The notes beneath the pieces are model-generated. The model was not told the origin of the DNA, did not search any database, and worked only from the letters and a program-made list of their open reading frames with translations. This document shows, piece after piece, positions 8,120 through 15,963 of a DNA stretch of 64,000 nucleotides (position 1 is its first letter; each line of letters begins with the position of its first letter). This DNA comes from Nannocystis sp. RBIL2 (GTDB lineage: Bacteria > Myxococcota_A > Polyangia > Nannocystales > Nannocystaceae). The stretch lies in assembly GCF_026626745.1 (NCBI RefSeq), contig NZ_JAPNJW010000002.1:1-64000 (forward strand), in the 5' to 3' direction. Both the position numbers and the translations under genes were made by a program.

Positions 8120-8860
8120 GGGAGGACTCAGGGAAAGCAGTGGGACGGAGCTTGATCGTCGTCGGGCCTTCGAGGTTGCTGCGCCGGCGCGGCGAGGGGA
8201 TCACAGGGAAATGCGTGGCGCATGCGATGCGGCCGCGCAACCCGTGGAGCGCCGGAGGCGACATCTGGCGGGAGGTGGCACGCCGCGCCCGTCGTGTGCG
8301 GCAAGGGGCGACGTCTGCGGCTCAGGGTCGCTTGTGCGGGCCGCGAGCAGACTGCGACGAAGCCGAGACGGAGCTGCCTCGAGGAGCGCTGGAGTCGGGC
8401 TCCGCGGGTTGGCTGTGTCCCGAAGGACATGTCGGTGGGAGTCAGGACTTCGTGCTCGGTCTCGCGGTGACGGGGCTTTCGAGGAGCGCCCGGAGGAGGG
8501 CCCGTGCGGTTCGGCAGGGCGGCGTGAGAGCGTGCGCCCTGCGAAGAGTGTCCCGAAGGCCATGTCGGGGAAGTCGTGACTTCGGACCTCGCGGTGGCGC
8601 GGCCTTCGCCGTGTGGCTCGCCAGGGGGAGCGCGAGCATGCATATGTCCGAAGCGACATGTGATAGGAAAATAGAGCGGCTTACGATCGACCGGGCGCGG
8701 CGTACCGGCATGAGGTGGCTGTCCTGGGCGGTGCGGGGATGCGCGGCGTGAGCGTCGGGGCCGGACACGGGCGCCATGCCTCATGCGCCGTGGGCGAGGC
8801 GAAGTCGCCGGGAATCGCAGGGGAACCGGGTCGGCACGGAAGATGGAAGAAGAGGGACGC
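8120..8860. other. 740-bp divergent intergenic region, no gene seen
   Basis: Apart from the tandem blocks at 8413-8669 there is an AT-richer patch near 8662-8690. Long frames on both strands have Arg/Pro/Ala-rich translations with no family features. The promoters of both flanking genes should be here; I cannot place them. Confidence 0.5.
8413..8669. repeat. Degenerate ~133-bp tandem duplication carrying repeat elements
   Basis: Two similar blocks begin GTGTCCCGAAGG at 8415 and 8548. They stay alignable for about 75 bases (...CTCGCGGTGRCG...GGCYTTCG...), roughly 70% by eye. Each starts with a paired 14-bp element (ACATG at 8427, CCATG at 8560). A third paired element is at 8642/8656. The block sits in the divergent region between the broken gene and the MYXO-CTERM gene. 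Confidence 0.65.
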
Positions 8861-9961
8861 ATGGTTGCAATCCACGCCCTTACCCGTATCGCCGAGGGCG
8901 CCGTGCTGGCCGGCACGTGCGCCCTCGCTTTTTTTGTGCCCCGCATCGCCGACGCCTGTGGCGCGTCGCTGCCCGAGCTGCGCGAGAGCGTGCCGGCCGA
9001 CGGCGATACGTATCCCGCCAACGCGGCGCTGCTGTTCTGGGGCGAGGCCATCTCGGTCGACAAGGTGACGGTGACGGTCGACGGTGAGCCGGCGGCGCTG
9101 GTGGCGTTCGACGGGGGGCTGGCCCCGCTGATGGTGCAGGTCGAGCCGGAGCCGCTGCCGGGCCAGAAGGTGGTGGTGGCGGGCGAGTTCTGCGCCGAGG
9201 GGGACAATTGCGCGGCGTCGATCACCTTCACCGCCGGCGAGCCCGACTTCGTCGCGCCGGCGCCGATCGTCGAGGCGTCGTTCTTCGCGGTGTTCGAGCA
9301 CGCGCCGTTCTCGTACTCGAACGGCTGCACGCAGTTCGAGGCCGCGCAGGCGATGTACGTCCACCTCGAGCAGGCGGCGCCGGCGGCCGGCGAGGCGCTG
9401 GTGCTGTTTCAGGTGACGTGGAAGCCGGGCGAGGAGGTCGACGCGAACTCGATCCGCCTGACCGCACGCGGGGTAACTCCGACGACGATCGAATCGGTCG
9501 CTCTGCCTGCCGAGCATTTCGGCAGCGCGGACGTGCGGACCGATGTGTGCCTCGAGGTGGTGGCCCGCGACGCGGCCGGCAACGAGGCGCCCCCGTTCGA
9601 GCTGTGCCCGCCGTGCTTCATGCGCAGCGACGACACGCCGCTGCCCTCGGCGTCGACCGCACCGCCCGAGCCGGTGTGGACCGAGGCCGACGCGGTGCCG
9701 GGCAGCGCCTGCGCCCTGGCGACGGAGACGTCCGGCGAGGAGTCGACGAGCGGCGAGGAGCCGACGGGCGGCGAGGCGCCGACGAGCGGGGCGACCGGCG
9801 AGACCGGCGAGACCGGCCCGCAGGAGGAGACCAGCGACAGCGCGACCGGCGGCGAAGACGGGCCCGAGAAGGGCTGCGCGTGCGACAGCGACGGCGCGGG
9901 CGGGCCAGGCTCGCTGCTGCTGCTGGCGCTCGGGCTGGTCGGCGTGCGCCGACGCCGGTGA
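8861..9961 (+). CDS. Secreted MYXO-CTERM surface protein with Ig-like regions
   Basis: 366 residues. The signal peptide (MVAIHALTRIAEGAVLAGT..., cleaved near ADACG) precedes two beta-sandwich-like regions: a 'PADGDTYPANAALLFWGEA' segment typical of Ig-like domains in myxobacterial surface proteins, and a second with VCLEVVARDAAGNEAPP. A linker of TSGEE/TGE repeats leads to the C-terminal GCACDSDGAGGPGS, hydrophobic LLLLALGLVGV and RRRR. That tail is the MYXO-CTERM sorting signal, which a myxosortase is thought to cleave at the Cys motif. The ATG at 8861 has GAGGG upstream; an in-frame ATG at 8843 is possible. No enzyme motif is seen. Confidence 0.87.
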   Translation: MVAIHALTRIAEGAVLAGTCALAFFVPRIADACGASLPELRESVPADGDTYPANAALLFWGEAISVDKVTVTVDGEPAALVAFDGGLAPLMVQVEPEPLPGQKVVVAGEFCAEGDNCAASITFTAGEPDFVAPAPIVEASFFAVFEHAPFSYSNGCTQFEAAQAMYVHLEQAAPAAGEALVLFQVTWKPGEEVDANSIRLTARGVTPTTIESVALPAEHFGSADVRTDVCLEVVARDAAGNEAPPFELCPPCFMRSDDTPLPSASTAPPEPVWTEADAVPGSACALATETSGEESTSGEEPTGGEAPTSGATGETGETGPQEETSDSATGGEDGPEKGCACDSDGAGGPGSLLLLALGLVGVRRRR

Positions 9962-10015
9962 CGGGGCAGGGGCGCGCGTGGCGGGCACGGGCGTCCGTGG
10001 CGCATGCGTGATGGC

Positions 10016-10202
10016 ACATGTCCGTCGGGGCATGTGCGAATGGCCAGGATGCGGAGCCGGCGGCCTTTCATGAATGGCTTAAAGGACATGCTCGATTGCG
10101 CATGTCTGAAAGGGCATGTTCGAATGGCCAGGCTTAGTGAGCTGGCGGCTCGCAGGTCGTGAACGACCGAAGGGGCATGTTCGCGAGCGCATGTCCGTCG
10201 GT
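10016..10202. repeat. Longest 14-bp-phase array, about 10 contiguous units plus 2
   Basis: Units start at 10016, 10030, 10044, 10058, 10072, 10086, 10100, 10114, 10128 and 10142 with no phase slip, although the units at 10044, 10058, 10128 and 10142 are strongly diverged. After a five-base shift, two more GCATG units lie at 10175 and 10189. A larger duplication is visible: GGGCATGTKCGAATGGCCAGG occurs at 10028 and 10112 (84 bp = 6 units). The array lies between the MYXO-CTERM gene and the ECF42 promoter. Confidence 0.85.
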
Positions 10203-10326
10203 GCGGAGGGCCCGGCGGGAGCCGGCGATGGTTTCCGGGGCTGACGTGTGGGAATGGGCCCGCAGGCGGCGCGGGCGGCTGCCTGGCACCGGCCCGCGGG
10301 AATTTTTTCGGTTATCGTCGTGGCGA

Positions 10327-10353
10327 TGTCGAGAACCCTTCGTCGGCTTCGAC
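10327..10353 (+). promoter_or_regulatory. ECF42-type promoter TGTCGA-N17-CGAC
   Basis: TGTCGA (10327-10332) is followed after 17 bases by CGAC (10350-10353), about 55 bases before the DGPF gene. The reported ECF42 target promoter has TGTCGA at -35 and a CGA(T/C)-type -10, so this operon is probably transcribed by its own sigma factor. Confidence 0.72.
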
Positions 10354-10408
10354 GGATCGGTGCAGGCGCACCGAACCGCGGGGCGCCCCAACCGAGAGGG
10401 AACCGCCC

Positions 10409-10795
10409 ATGAAGTACATGATGATGATGAACACGCCGGCCGGGCCGTATCAGGTCGAGGGCTGGACGCAACAGGACTTCCGCGCGCACATCGCGTTCAT
10501 GAAGGACTTCGCCGTCCGGCTGCGCGAGTCGGGCGAGCTGGTGGCCGCCGAGGGGCTCGCCGGGCCCGACCAGGCCAAGCTGGTGCGCGCCGGCAAGGAC
10601 GGCCAGCCGATCACCGACGGGGTGTTCCCGGAGTCCAAGGAGTTCCTGGCGGGCTACTGGATCGTCGACGTCGACAGCCCCGAGCGCGCCTATCAGCTGG
10701 CGGCGCAGGCTTCCGCGGCGCCGGGGCCCGGCGGGGCGCCGCTCAACCTGGCGATCGAGGTGCGGCAGGTGATGTCCGCGCCGTCCCTCGACTGA
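10409..10795 (+). CDS. DGPF/YCII-domain protein, ECF42 partner
   Basis: 128 residues with the YCII/DGPF fold: an N-terminal MKYMMMMNTP strand, a central helix (DFRAHIAFMKDFAVRLRESGEL), an ADGLAGPDQAKLVR-like loop (here EGLAGPDQAKLVR), and the GQPITDGVFPESKEFLAGYWIVDVD segment. Such proteins are found next to ECF42 sigma factors in many phyla. A role as effector or modulator of the sigma factor has been proposed but is unproven, and no catalytic activity is established. The stop codon is one base before the GTG of the sigma gene, so the two genes are almost certainly co-transcribed and translationally coupled. Confidence 0.92.
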   Translation: MKYMMMMNTPAGPYQVEGWTQQDFRAHIAFMKDFAVRLRESGELVAAEGLAGPDQAKLVRAGKDGQPITDGVFPESKEFLAGYWIVDVDSPERAYQLAAQASAAPGPGGAPLNLAIEVRQVMSAPSLD

Positions 10796-10796
10796 C

Positions 10797-12059
10797 GTGA
10801 CGGCGTCGCAGTCGGAAGTCCGCCCCGAGCGACTGCTGCGCGACCTGGCGCCGCAGGTGCTCGGCGCGGTCGTCCGGCGCCACCGCGACTTCGCGGCCGC
10901 GGAGGACGCGGTGCAGGAGGCGCTGATCGCAGCGGCGCGCCAGTGGCCGCAGGAGGGCGTGCCGGCCAACCCGCGCGGCTGGCTGATCCACGTGGCGTCG
11001 CGGCGGTTGACCGACCAGGTGCGCAGCGAGTCGGCCCGCCGCCGGCGCGAGGAGCTGGTGGTCAGTCTGGTGCCGCCGGAGCTGCAGCTGGCGCTGGCGG
11101 CCGACGAGGAGGCGGGCGAGCAGGACGACACCCTGATCCTGCTGTTCATGTGCTGTCATCCGGCGCTGACGAGCTCGTCGGCGATCGCGTTGACGCTGCG
11201 CGCCGTGGGCGGGTTGACGACCGGCGAGATCGCGCGAGCGTTCCTGGTGCCCGAGGCGACGATGGGCCAGCGGATCAGCCGGGCCAAGCAGAGCATCAAG
11301 ACGTCGGGGGTGCCGTTCCGCCTGCCGACGGCGGAGGAGCGGGCGCAGCGGCTGACGGCGGCGCTGCATGTGCTGTACTTGATCTTCAACGAGGGCTACA
11401 CGAGCAGCTCGGGGCCGGCGCTGCAGCGCGGCGATCTGGCCGACGAGGCGATCCGCATGACGCGGCTGGTGCACGCGCAGCTGCCCGAAGACGGCGAGGT
11501 GGCGGGGCTGCTGGCGCTGATGCTGCTGACCGACGCCCGCCGGGCGGCCCGCAGCGGGCCCGCCGGCGAGCTGATCCCGCTCGACGAGCAGGACCGCAGC
11601 CTGTGGGATCGGGCGGCCATCGCCGAGGGGGTGGCGCTGATCTCGGCGACCTTGCCCCGGGGACAGGTCGGCCCGTACCAGCTGCAGGCGGCGATCTCGG
11701 CGCTGCACGACGAGGCGCCGCGGGCCGAGGACACCGACTGGCCGCAGATCCTGGCGCTGTACGGGGTGCTGCAGCAGCTGGCCGACAACCCGATGGTGCG
11801 CCTCAACCACGCGATCGCTACGGCGATGGTCCACGGGCCGGCTGCCGGTCTGGGGCTGCTGGCGGGCCTCGACGGCGACGCGCGGCTGACCGGCAATCAC
11901 CGCCTCGAGGCGGTGCGCGCCCACCTGCTCGAGCGCGCCGGGGAGGTGGAGGCGGCGATCGCCGGCTACCGCCGCGCGGCCGGGCGCACTGCGAGCACGC
12001 CGGAGCGGGACTATCTGCTGGGCCGCGCGGCCCGGCTGGGCGAACGCCGCGGGGCGTGA
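10797..12059 (+). CDS. ECF42-type RNA polymerase sigma factor with C-terminal helical extension
   Basis: 420 residues, about twice a normal ECF sigma factor. Region 2 is near 10-80 (RHRDFAAAEDAVQEALIAAA, NPRGWLIHVASRRLTDQ) and region 4 near 120-170 (ALTLRAVGGLTTGEIARAF, ATMGQRISRAKQSIK). The remaining ~240 residues form TPR-like helices (LYLIFNEGYTSSSG; DEQDRSLWDRAAIAEG; LYGVLQQLADNP), the conserved extension of group ECF42 (DUF6596 type). No anti-sigma gene is adjacent, as is usual for ECF42, where the C-terminal extension and the DGPF partner are thought to control activity. The start is GTG at 10797, one base after the DGPF stop. A degenerate 14-bp repeat copy (ACAGG at 11663) lies within the gene. 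Confidence 0.93.
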   Translation: MTASQSEVRPERLLRDLAPQVLGAVVRRHRDFAAAEDAVQEALIAAARQWPQEGVPANPRGWLIHVASRRLTDQVRSESARRRREELVVSLVPPELQLALAADEEAGEQDDTLILLFMCCHPALTSSSAIALTLRAVGGLTTGEIARAFLVPEATMGQRISRAKQSIKTSGVPFRLPTAEERAQRLTAALHVLYLIFNEGYTSSSGPALQRGDLADEAIRMTRLVHAQLPEDGEVAGLLALMLLTDARRAARSGPAGELIPLDEQDRSLWDRAAIAEGVALISATLPRGQVGPYQLQAAISALHDEAPRAEDTDWPQILALYGVLQQLADNPMVRLNHAIATAMVHGPAAGLGLLAGLDGDARLTGNHRLEAVRAHLLERAGEVEAAIAGYRRAAGRTASTPERDYLLGRAARLGERRGA

Positions 12060-12119
12060 GCAGAGCACGAGCGGGTAAAGAACGTCACGTGATTCGCTCG
12101 CCTCGAGGCGATGTATGGT

Positions 12120-12147
12120 GAATGTCCCTGGGGACATGTGATTGTAT
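12120..12147. repeat. Two-unit 14-bp repeat element (ATGTCC-CTGG-GGACAT)
   Basis: GAATG at 12120 and ACATG at 12134, 60 bp past the sigma-factor stop, with perfectly paired ATGTCC/GGACAT arms. Confidence 0.8.
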
Positions 12148-12201
12148 TCGTGAACTGCCACGAAGCGCGGGCGGGCAGATGTCGCGGGGCGCGGAGGTCA
12201 T

Positions 12202-12265
12202 GGCTGTCCGAAGAGACAGTCATGGCGCCGCTGCATTACATGTCCCGAAGGACGGGCGCCATCAC
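12202..12265. repeat. Two paired 14-bp repeat elements reaching a stop codon
   Basis: GGCTG 12202 pairs with ACAGT 12216 (CTGTCC-GAAG-AGACAG). ACATG 12238 pairs with ACGGG 12252 (CGAA loop). The second element ends next to the stop codon (12262-12264) of the leftward STAS gene, so the convergent gap 12060-12261 is framed by repeats. Confidence 0.78.
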
Positions 12266-13098
12266 GCGTCGACGATCTGCTTGCCGAGCAGCGCCAGGGC
12301 GTGGGCGAGGCCGTCGGCGAGGTCGCCGAGGACGGGGATATTTTGGTCGATGGGGATGCCGAGCGCCGCGAGGGCCAGGGCGACCTCCGGCCGCATGCCG
12401 ACCAGCAGCGCGCGCGCGCCGAGCAGGCCGACGGCCCGGGAGGCGCCGATGAGGGGGCCGGCCATCCCGATGTCCATCTGCGGGACGCCGGACAGGTCGA
12501 ACAGGACGACGCGCGAGCGGTGACGCACCACTGCGGCCAGGACGGCGGTGGTCACGGCCTCGACGCGCTCGCGATCGAAGTAGCCGATCAGCGGGCACAC
12601 GAGGACACCGGGGTGGAGCGGCAGCACCTGGGTCGAGAGCGCCAGGATCTCGGCGGCCTGGGTGCGGATCAGCTCCTCGCGGGCGACGAGGTAGGCGTCG
12701 GCGAGCGCGGCCACGCCGGCGTAGGCGATCTTGCCGCGCATGCGCTCCCAGAACAGCATCGGGTCGGGGTCGGCGGCGAAGTCGGCGGCGAACGCCTCGG
12801 ACACGACCTCGAAGCCGAAGTGCATGCCGGCGGTGATCTCGGTGACCGAGACGCCCATCGAGGCCCGCTGGACGCCGAGCGCGGAGAGGATGGCGGGGTA
12901 GGCCTGCGGGACGTCGCGCTCGAGGTCGGCGGCGACGGCCTCGAACACGCGCTTCACCGAGGCCTGCATCGCCGCGAGCGGGAAGGCGCGGTAAAACGGC
13001 AGGTCGGCGGCCCGGACCCGCTCGCACGACTCGAGCACGAGCGCGTCGAGCCGCCGGCGGTAGTACTCGATCGCGCGCTCGGCTGCCGTCGGCTCCAC
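12262..13098 (-). CDS. RsbR-like STAS-domain regulator
   Basis: 278 residues. The N-terminal ~150 are helical (AIEYYRRRLDALVLESCERV; YPAILSALGVQRASMGVSV), as in the globin-like or RsbRD-type sensor halves of stressosome RsbR paralogues. The C-terminal ~120 form a STAS domain (PLIGYFDRERVEAV, VVLFDLSGVPQMDIGMAGPLIGAS, ALLVGMRPEVALAL). RsbR proteins transmit stress signals to a partner-switching cascade through a Ser/Thr on the STAS domain; here the usual (S/T) after the DLSGV strand is replaced by the PQMDIGMAG segment. No RsbS, RsbT or RsbU gene is nearby, so it is an orphan paralogue. The start is GTG, with GGAGG immediately upstream at short spacing. Confidence 0.8.
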   Translation of the reverse strand: MEPTAAERAIEYYRRRLDALVLESCERVRAADLPFYRAFPLAAMQASVKRVFEAVAADLERDVPQAYPAILSALGVQRASMGVSVTEITAGMHFGFEVVSEAFAADFAADPDPMLFWERMRGKIAYAGVAALADAYLVAREELIRTQAAEILALSTQVLPLHPGVLVCPLIGYFDRERVEAVTTAVLAAVVRHRSRVVLFDLSGVPQMDIGMAGPLIGASRAVGLLGARALLVGMRPEVALALAALGIPIDQNIPVLGDLADGLAHALALLGKQIVDA

Positions 13099-13262
13099 GG
13101 CCTCCAGGATGCCTCACCCGAGGGAAGACCGTAAACAAGCCGCGAACGCGGCGCGACGCGGCCGCCGGCCAGGGGCCGCCGGAGGTGACATCACCCCGAC
13201 GCGCGAGTTTGCACGGTCCGTCGGGGCGGACGCTGTCGACATTCGCGAATGTCGGGTCCCAA

Positions 13263-15362
13263 TCAATGGGCGGCCTGGTGGGCGCCGAAGTTGCTGGGCC
13301 CGGCGAGCACGCGGCCGTCGAGATCGACGAAGTGACCGCCGGGCAGATCGGCGAGGGTGAGGCCGAGGTCCTCGAGCGCGGCCCCCCCGCCGGCGAGCGC
13401 GGGCGACTCGCCGCAGGTCGGCGCGAGGGCCTCGTCGAGGCACAGGGCGGCCGGGTCATTGGTCGTGAGGTTGGGCTCCAGGGTCCAGCTGGCAGTGTCG
13501 GCGTCGCCGGCAGCGAACTCCCACGATTGCTCGGCGCTGCCGACCAGCAGGTTGCTGGCGTAGTGCATCTCGCTGAGCTTGGCCCCGGCGGCGCAGTTGC
13601 CGGGGGCGCTGTTCATGTTGATCCGCAGGCCCACTGCGTTGGGGGCGCCGACGCTGTTGGCGAACAGCCAGTAGCGCGGGGCGTCGGCCTGGCCGGCGTG
13701 GAGGTAGAAGCCGGCGTCGCTGTGGACGAACACGTTGCCGTACATCTTGGTGTCGCCGCCGGTGCAGCCGACCTGGAGGTCGACGCCGACGCCGCCGATG
13801 AAGCGGTTGTTGTAGAGGGCGCCGCTGTTGCCCGGGTTCCATTGCAAGGAGGAGCGCTGGTTGGGCTCGTTCGCGCCGCCCGAGCCGGTGACGACGTTGT
13901 CGTGGACCTCGAGGCCGCTGCGGCACGAGCCGAATTGCATGCCGTCCCAGCCGGCGTTCTCGACCCGGTTGCGGTAGACCTTGGCTTCCTCGATCGGGTA
14001 GGGCGCCGGCTGCTGCTCGATGCTGTCGGTGTAGTACCCGACGTAGAAGCCCTCGGCGAGGACGTCGTGGACGTAGTTGTGGTGGAGCCGCAGGCCCTCG
14101 AAGGTCCAGTTGCTGGCGTTGAACTCGTCGCTGCCGCCGTTCCAGACGCGAAAGCCGCTGTCGGGGCCGTCGGCGATCTCGACGCCGAAGATCTCGATGG
14201 CGGTCGAGCCGGTGTTGGTATTGCTGCCCTGCGAGTAATTGCGGACGAACACCGCCTGGCCGCCGGTGCCGGTGTTGGTCAGGGTGAAGCCGTACTCGAC
14301 GTCGTCGGCGCCCTTGCCGTCGATGATGACGTGCTGACAATTGATGAGGTGCATCAGCCAGCTGACGTCGTCGTTGCGGACGGCCCCCTCGTTGATGATG
14401 TGGATCGGCGCCTCGGCGGTGCCCTGGAAGTTGAAGAAGGCGAAGTCGCTGTTGGCCTGGCCGGAGATCCGCACGAGGTCGCCGGGCTGGACCTTGACGC
14501 CGGCGATCTCGCCGTTCTGGAAGTAGGAGGCCTCGCTGATGTCGGCGGTGTGGACGGTGCGGCCGGCGTCGCTGCGCGGGGGGACGCAGGTGACGAGGCG
14601 CCGCTCGAAGAAGGTGCTCTGGACCTGGCCGTCGGTGACCGTGGCGCGCACGTCGTAGTCGCGGCGGCCGTCGGGGCAGGTGAAGACGTACTCGGCGGTG
14701 TCGGCGGTGGCGATCTCGCTGCCGTCGTCAGCGGCGAGCACGACCCACTGCACGCCGGTCAGGGTGATGTCGCTTTCGATCTTGAGGGTGGTCTCGCTGT
14801 CGCTCGGCTCGGCGTCGTCGGCGGGGACGCGCACGATCTCGCGGCTGGCGCTGATGCTGGCCGGCAGGAGGCCCTCGGGCAGCAGCTCGAAGGTGGCGGT
14901 GCAGCTCGCGGTGGTCTCGAGGACGAGCTCGATCTGGGGCTCGGTGCCGCTGCAGTCGCCCGACCAACCGGCGAAGCGGTTGCCGGCCGCTGCCTCGGCG
15001 CCGAGCGAGAAGGTGCCTGCGGGCACGTCGTAGGCGCATGCGGCCTCGGTGCAGGTCTCGCCGAGCGGTTCGACGACCACGCGGCCGTCGCCGACGATGT
15101 TGATGACGAGGTTGCCGTCGCCGCCCTCGGTGGTCGGTCCGACGCTGGTCTCGGTCGGGTCGCCCATGGTCGGCACCAGGGTGGCCTCGCTGGTCACGGT
15201 CGGCCCGCTGGGGTCGCTCATGGTGGCGGTGCCGTCGGTGCCTTCGGTGCCGTCAGTGGCGGTGCCGTCGGTGGCGGTGCCTTCGGTGGTGGTGCCGTCA
15301 GAGGCCGGACACGCGGCATTCAGGAGGAGAGTCGCAAGCGCAGGCGCGTAGATAAGCCGCAT
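13263..15362 (-). CDS. Large secreted lipoprotein with right-handed beta-helix
   Basis: 699 residues. The signal peptide MRLIYAPALATLLLNAAC ends in a lipobox (Cys 18), followed by a low-complexity linker of TATDGT/TEGT repeats. A compact 'bacterial repeat' domain (about 85-155, GDGRVVVEPLGETC...FAGWSGDCSG) resembles InlB B-repeat folds. The rest is a right-handed beta-helix with many Asn/Gly turns (HVIIDGKGADDVEYGF, LRLHHNYVHDVLAEGFYVGY, LEVHDNVVTGSGG), the type found in polysaccharide lyases and surface adhesins. A carbohydrate-related surface role is possible, but no catalytic triad is assigned. ATG 15362 is preferred over an upstream in-frame start at 15437 because it gives a clean lipoprotein signal and follows TACAAT by six bases. 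Confidence 0.87.
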   Translation of the reverse strand: MRLIYAPALATLLLNAACPASDGTTTEGTATDGTATDGTEGTDGTATMSDPSGPTVTSEATLVPTMGDPTETSVGPTTEGGDGNLVINIVGDGRVVVEPLGETCTEAACAYDVPAGTFSLGAEAAAGNRFAGWSGDCSGTEPQIELVLETTASCTATFELLPEGLLPASISASREIVRVPADDAEPSDSETTLKIESDITLTGVQWVVLAADDGSEIATADTAEYVFTCPDGRRDYDVRATVTDGQVQSTFFERRLVTCVPPRSDAGRTVHTADISEASYFQNGEIAGVKVQPGDLVRISGQANSDFAFFNFQGTAEAPIHIINEGAVRNDDVSWLMHLINCQHVIIDGKGADDVEYGFTLTNTGTGGQAVFVRNYSQGSNTNTGSTAIEIFGVEIADGPDSGFRVWNGGSDEFNASNWTFEGLRLHHNYVHDVLAEGFYVGYYTDSIEQQPAPYPIEEAKVYRNRVENAGWDGMQFGSCRSGLEVHDNVVTGSGGANEPNQRSSLQWNPGNSGALYNNRFIGGVGVDLQVGCTGGDTKMYGNVFVHSDAGFYLHAGQADAPRYWLFANSVGAPNAVGLRINMNSAPGNCAAGAKLSEMHYASNLLVGSAEQSWEFAAGDADTASWTLEPNLTTNDPAALCLDEALAPTCGESPALAGGGAALEDLGLTLADLPGGHFVDLDGRVLAGPSNFGAHQAAH

Positions 15363-15368
15363 CGGCCG

Positions 15369-15374
15369 ATTGTA
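15369..15374 (-). promoter_or_regulatory. -10 hexamer TACAAT, near-leaderless start
   Basis: On the minus strand TACAAT lies six bases before the ATG at 15362 with no Shine-Dalgarno between, favouring this start and a leaderless transcript. Confidence 0.55.
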
Positions 15375-15963
15375 CCCGCGGGGCACGGCTGCGCGGACGT
15401 CGACGCTGGATTTGTGGTTGGGGGCGGGCGCAGACATACCGGCCTCCGCGGATCGGGTCGTATTGGTCGGGGCCGGCCCGGTTCCGCACGTACGGGCATG
15501 GAGACGCGTGTTCGCGGCGTCCGTCGGCTCCGGGGACGGGGCGCGAAGCTCCGAGCGGCGGAGCGCGGCCCGGGCCCGCCGGAGGGGGTGTCCTTGCGGA
15601 CAGATCGGCGCGGATCGACGGCCCGCGGCCCGCGAGGGCGGGGCGACGAGCGCTCGCGGGCAGGAGCTCCGCGACCGAGCGGGTCGGGCGGCGCTCGCTC
15701 GCAGCTGCGGGCGTGTGACGAGCAGACTATGATGATATGTCCTTCAGGACATGCGACTGTCGTCGCATTCACGGACCGCGCATCTTGGCGTCCTTGGCCC
15801 GGGTGTCGACCTGGCGGCCGAGGTTCACGTTCCGGCGCTTGCGCAGGCGGCCTCGTCGGCCACGGCCTGCGAGGTCGTCGCGCGCGGAGCGACGCGAGCT
15901 CGGACAGGATCCGCGCGTCGTCGTCGGAGAAGACGACGCGCGGCGCGTGGCCGGCCTGGAGGC
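15375..15963. other. 590-bp intergenic region with one repeat element
   Basis: Between two leftward lipoprotein genes. It contains the paired element at 15735-15763; the rest has no recognisable gene. Confidence 0.45.
15735..15763. repeat. Two-unit 14-bp repeat element (ATGTCC-TTCA-GGACAT)
   Basis: ATATG at 15735 and ACATG at 15749 with perfectly matched ATGTCC/GGACAT arms. Confidence 0.8.

Noticed and set aside
12262..13098. Stressosome locus
   Set aside because: Only one RsbR-like protein is present; no RsbS, RsbT, RsbU or anti-sigma genes lie nearby.
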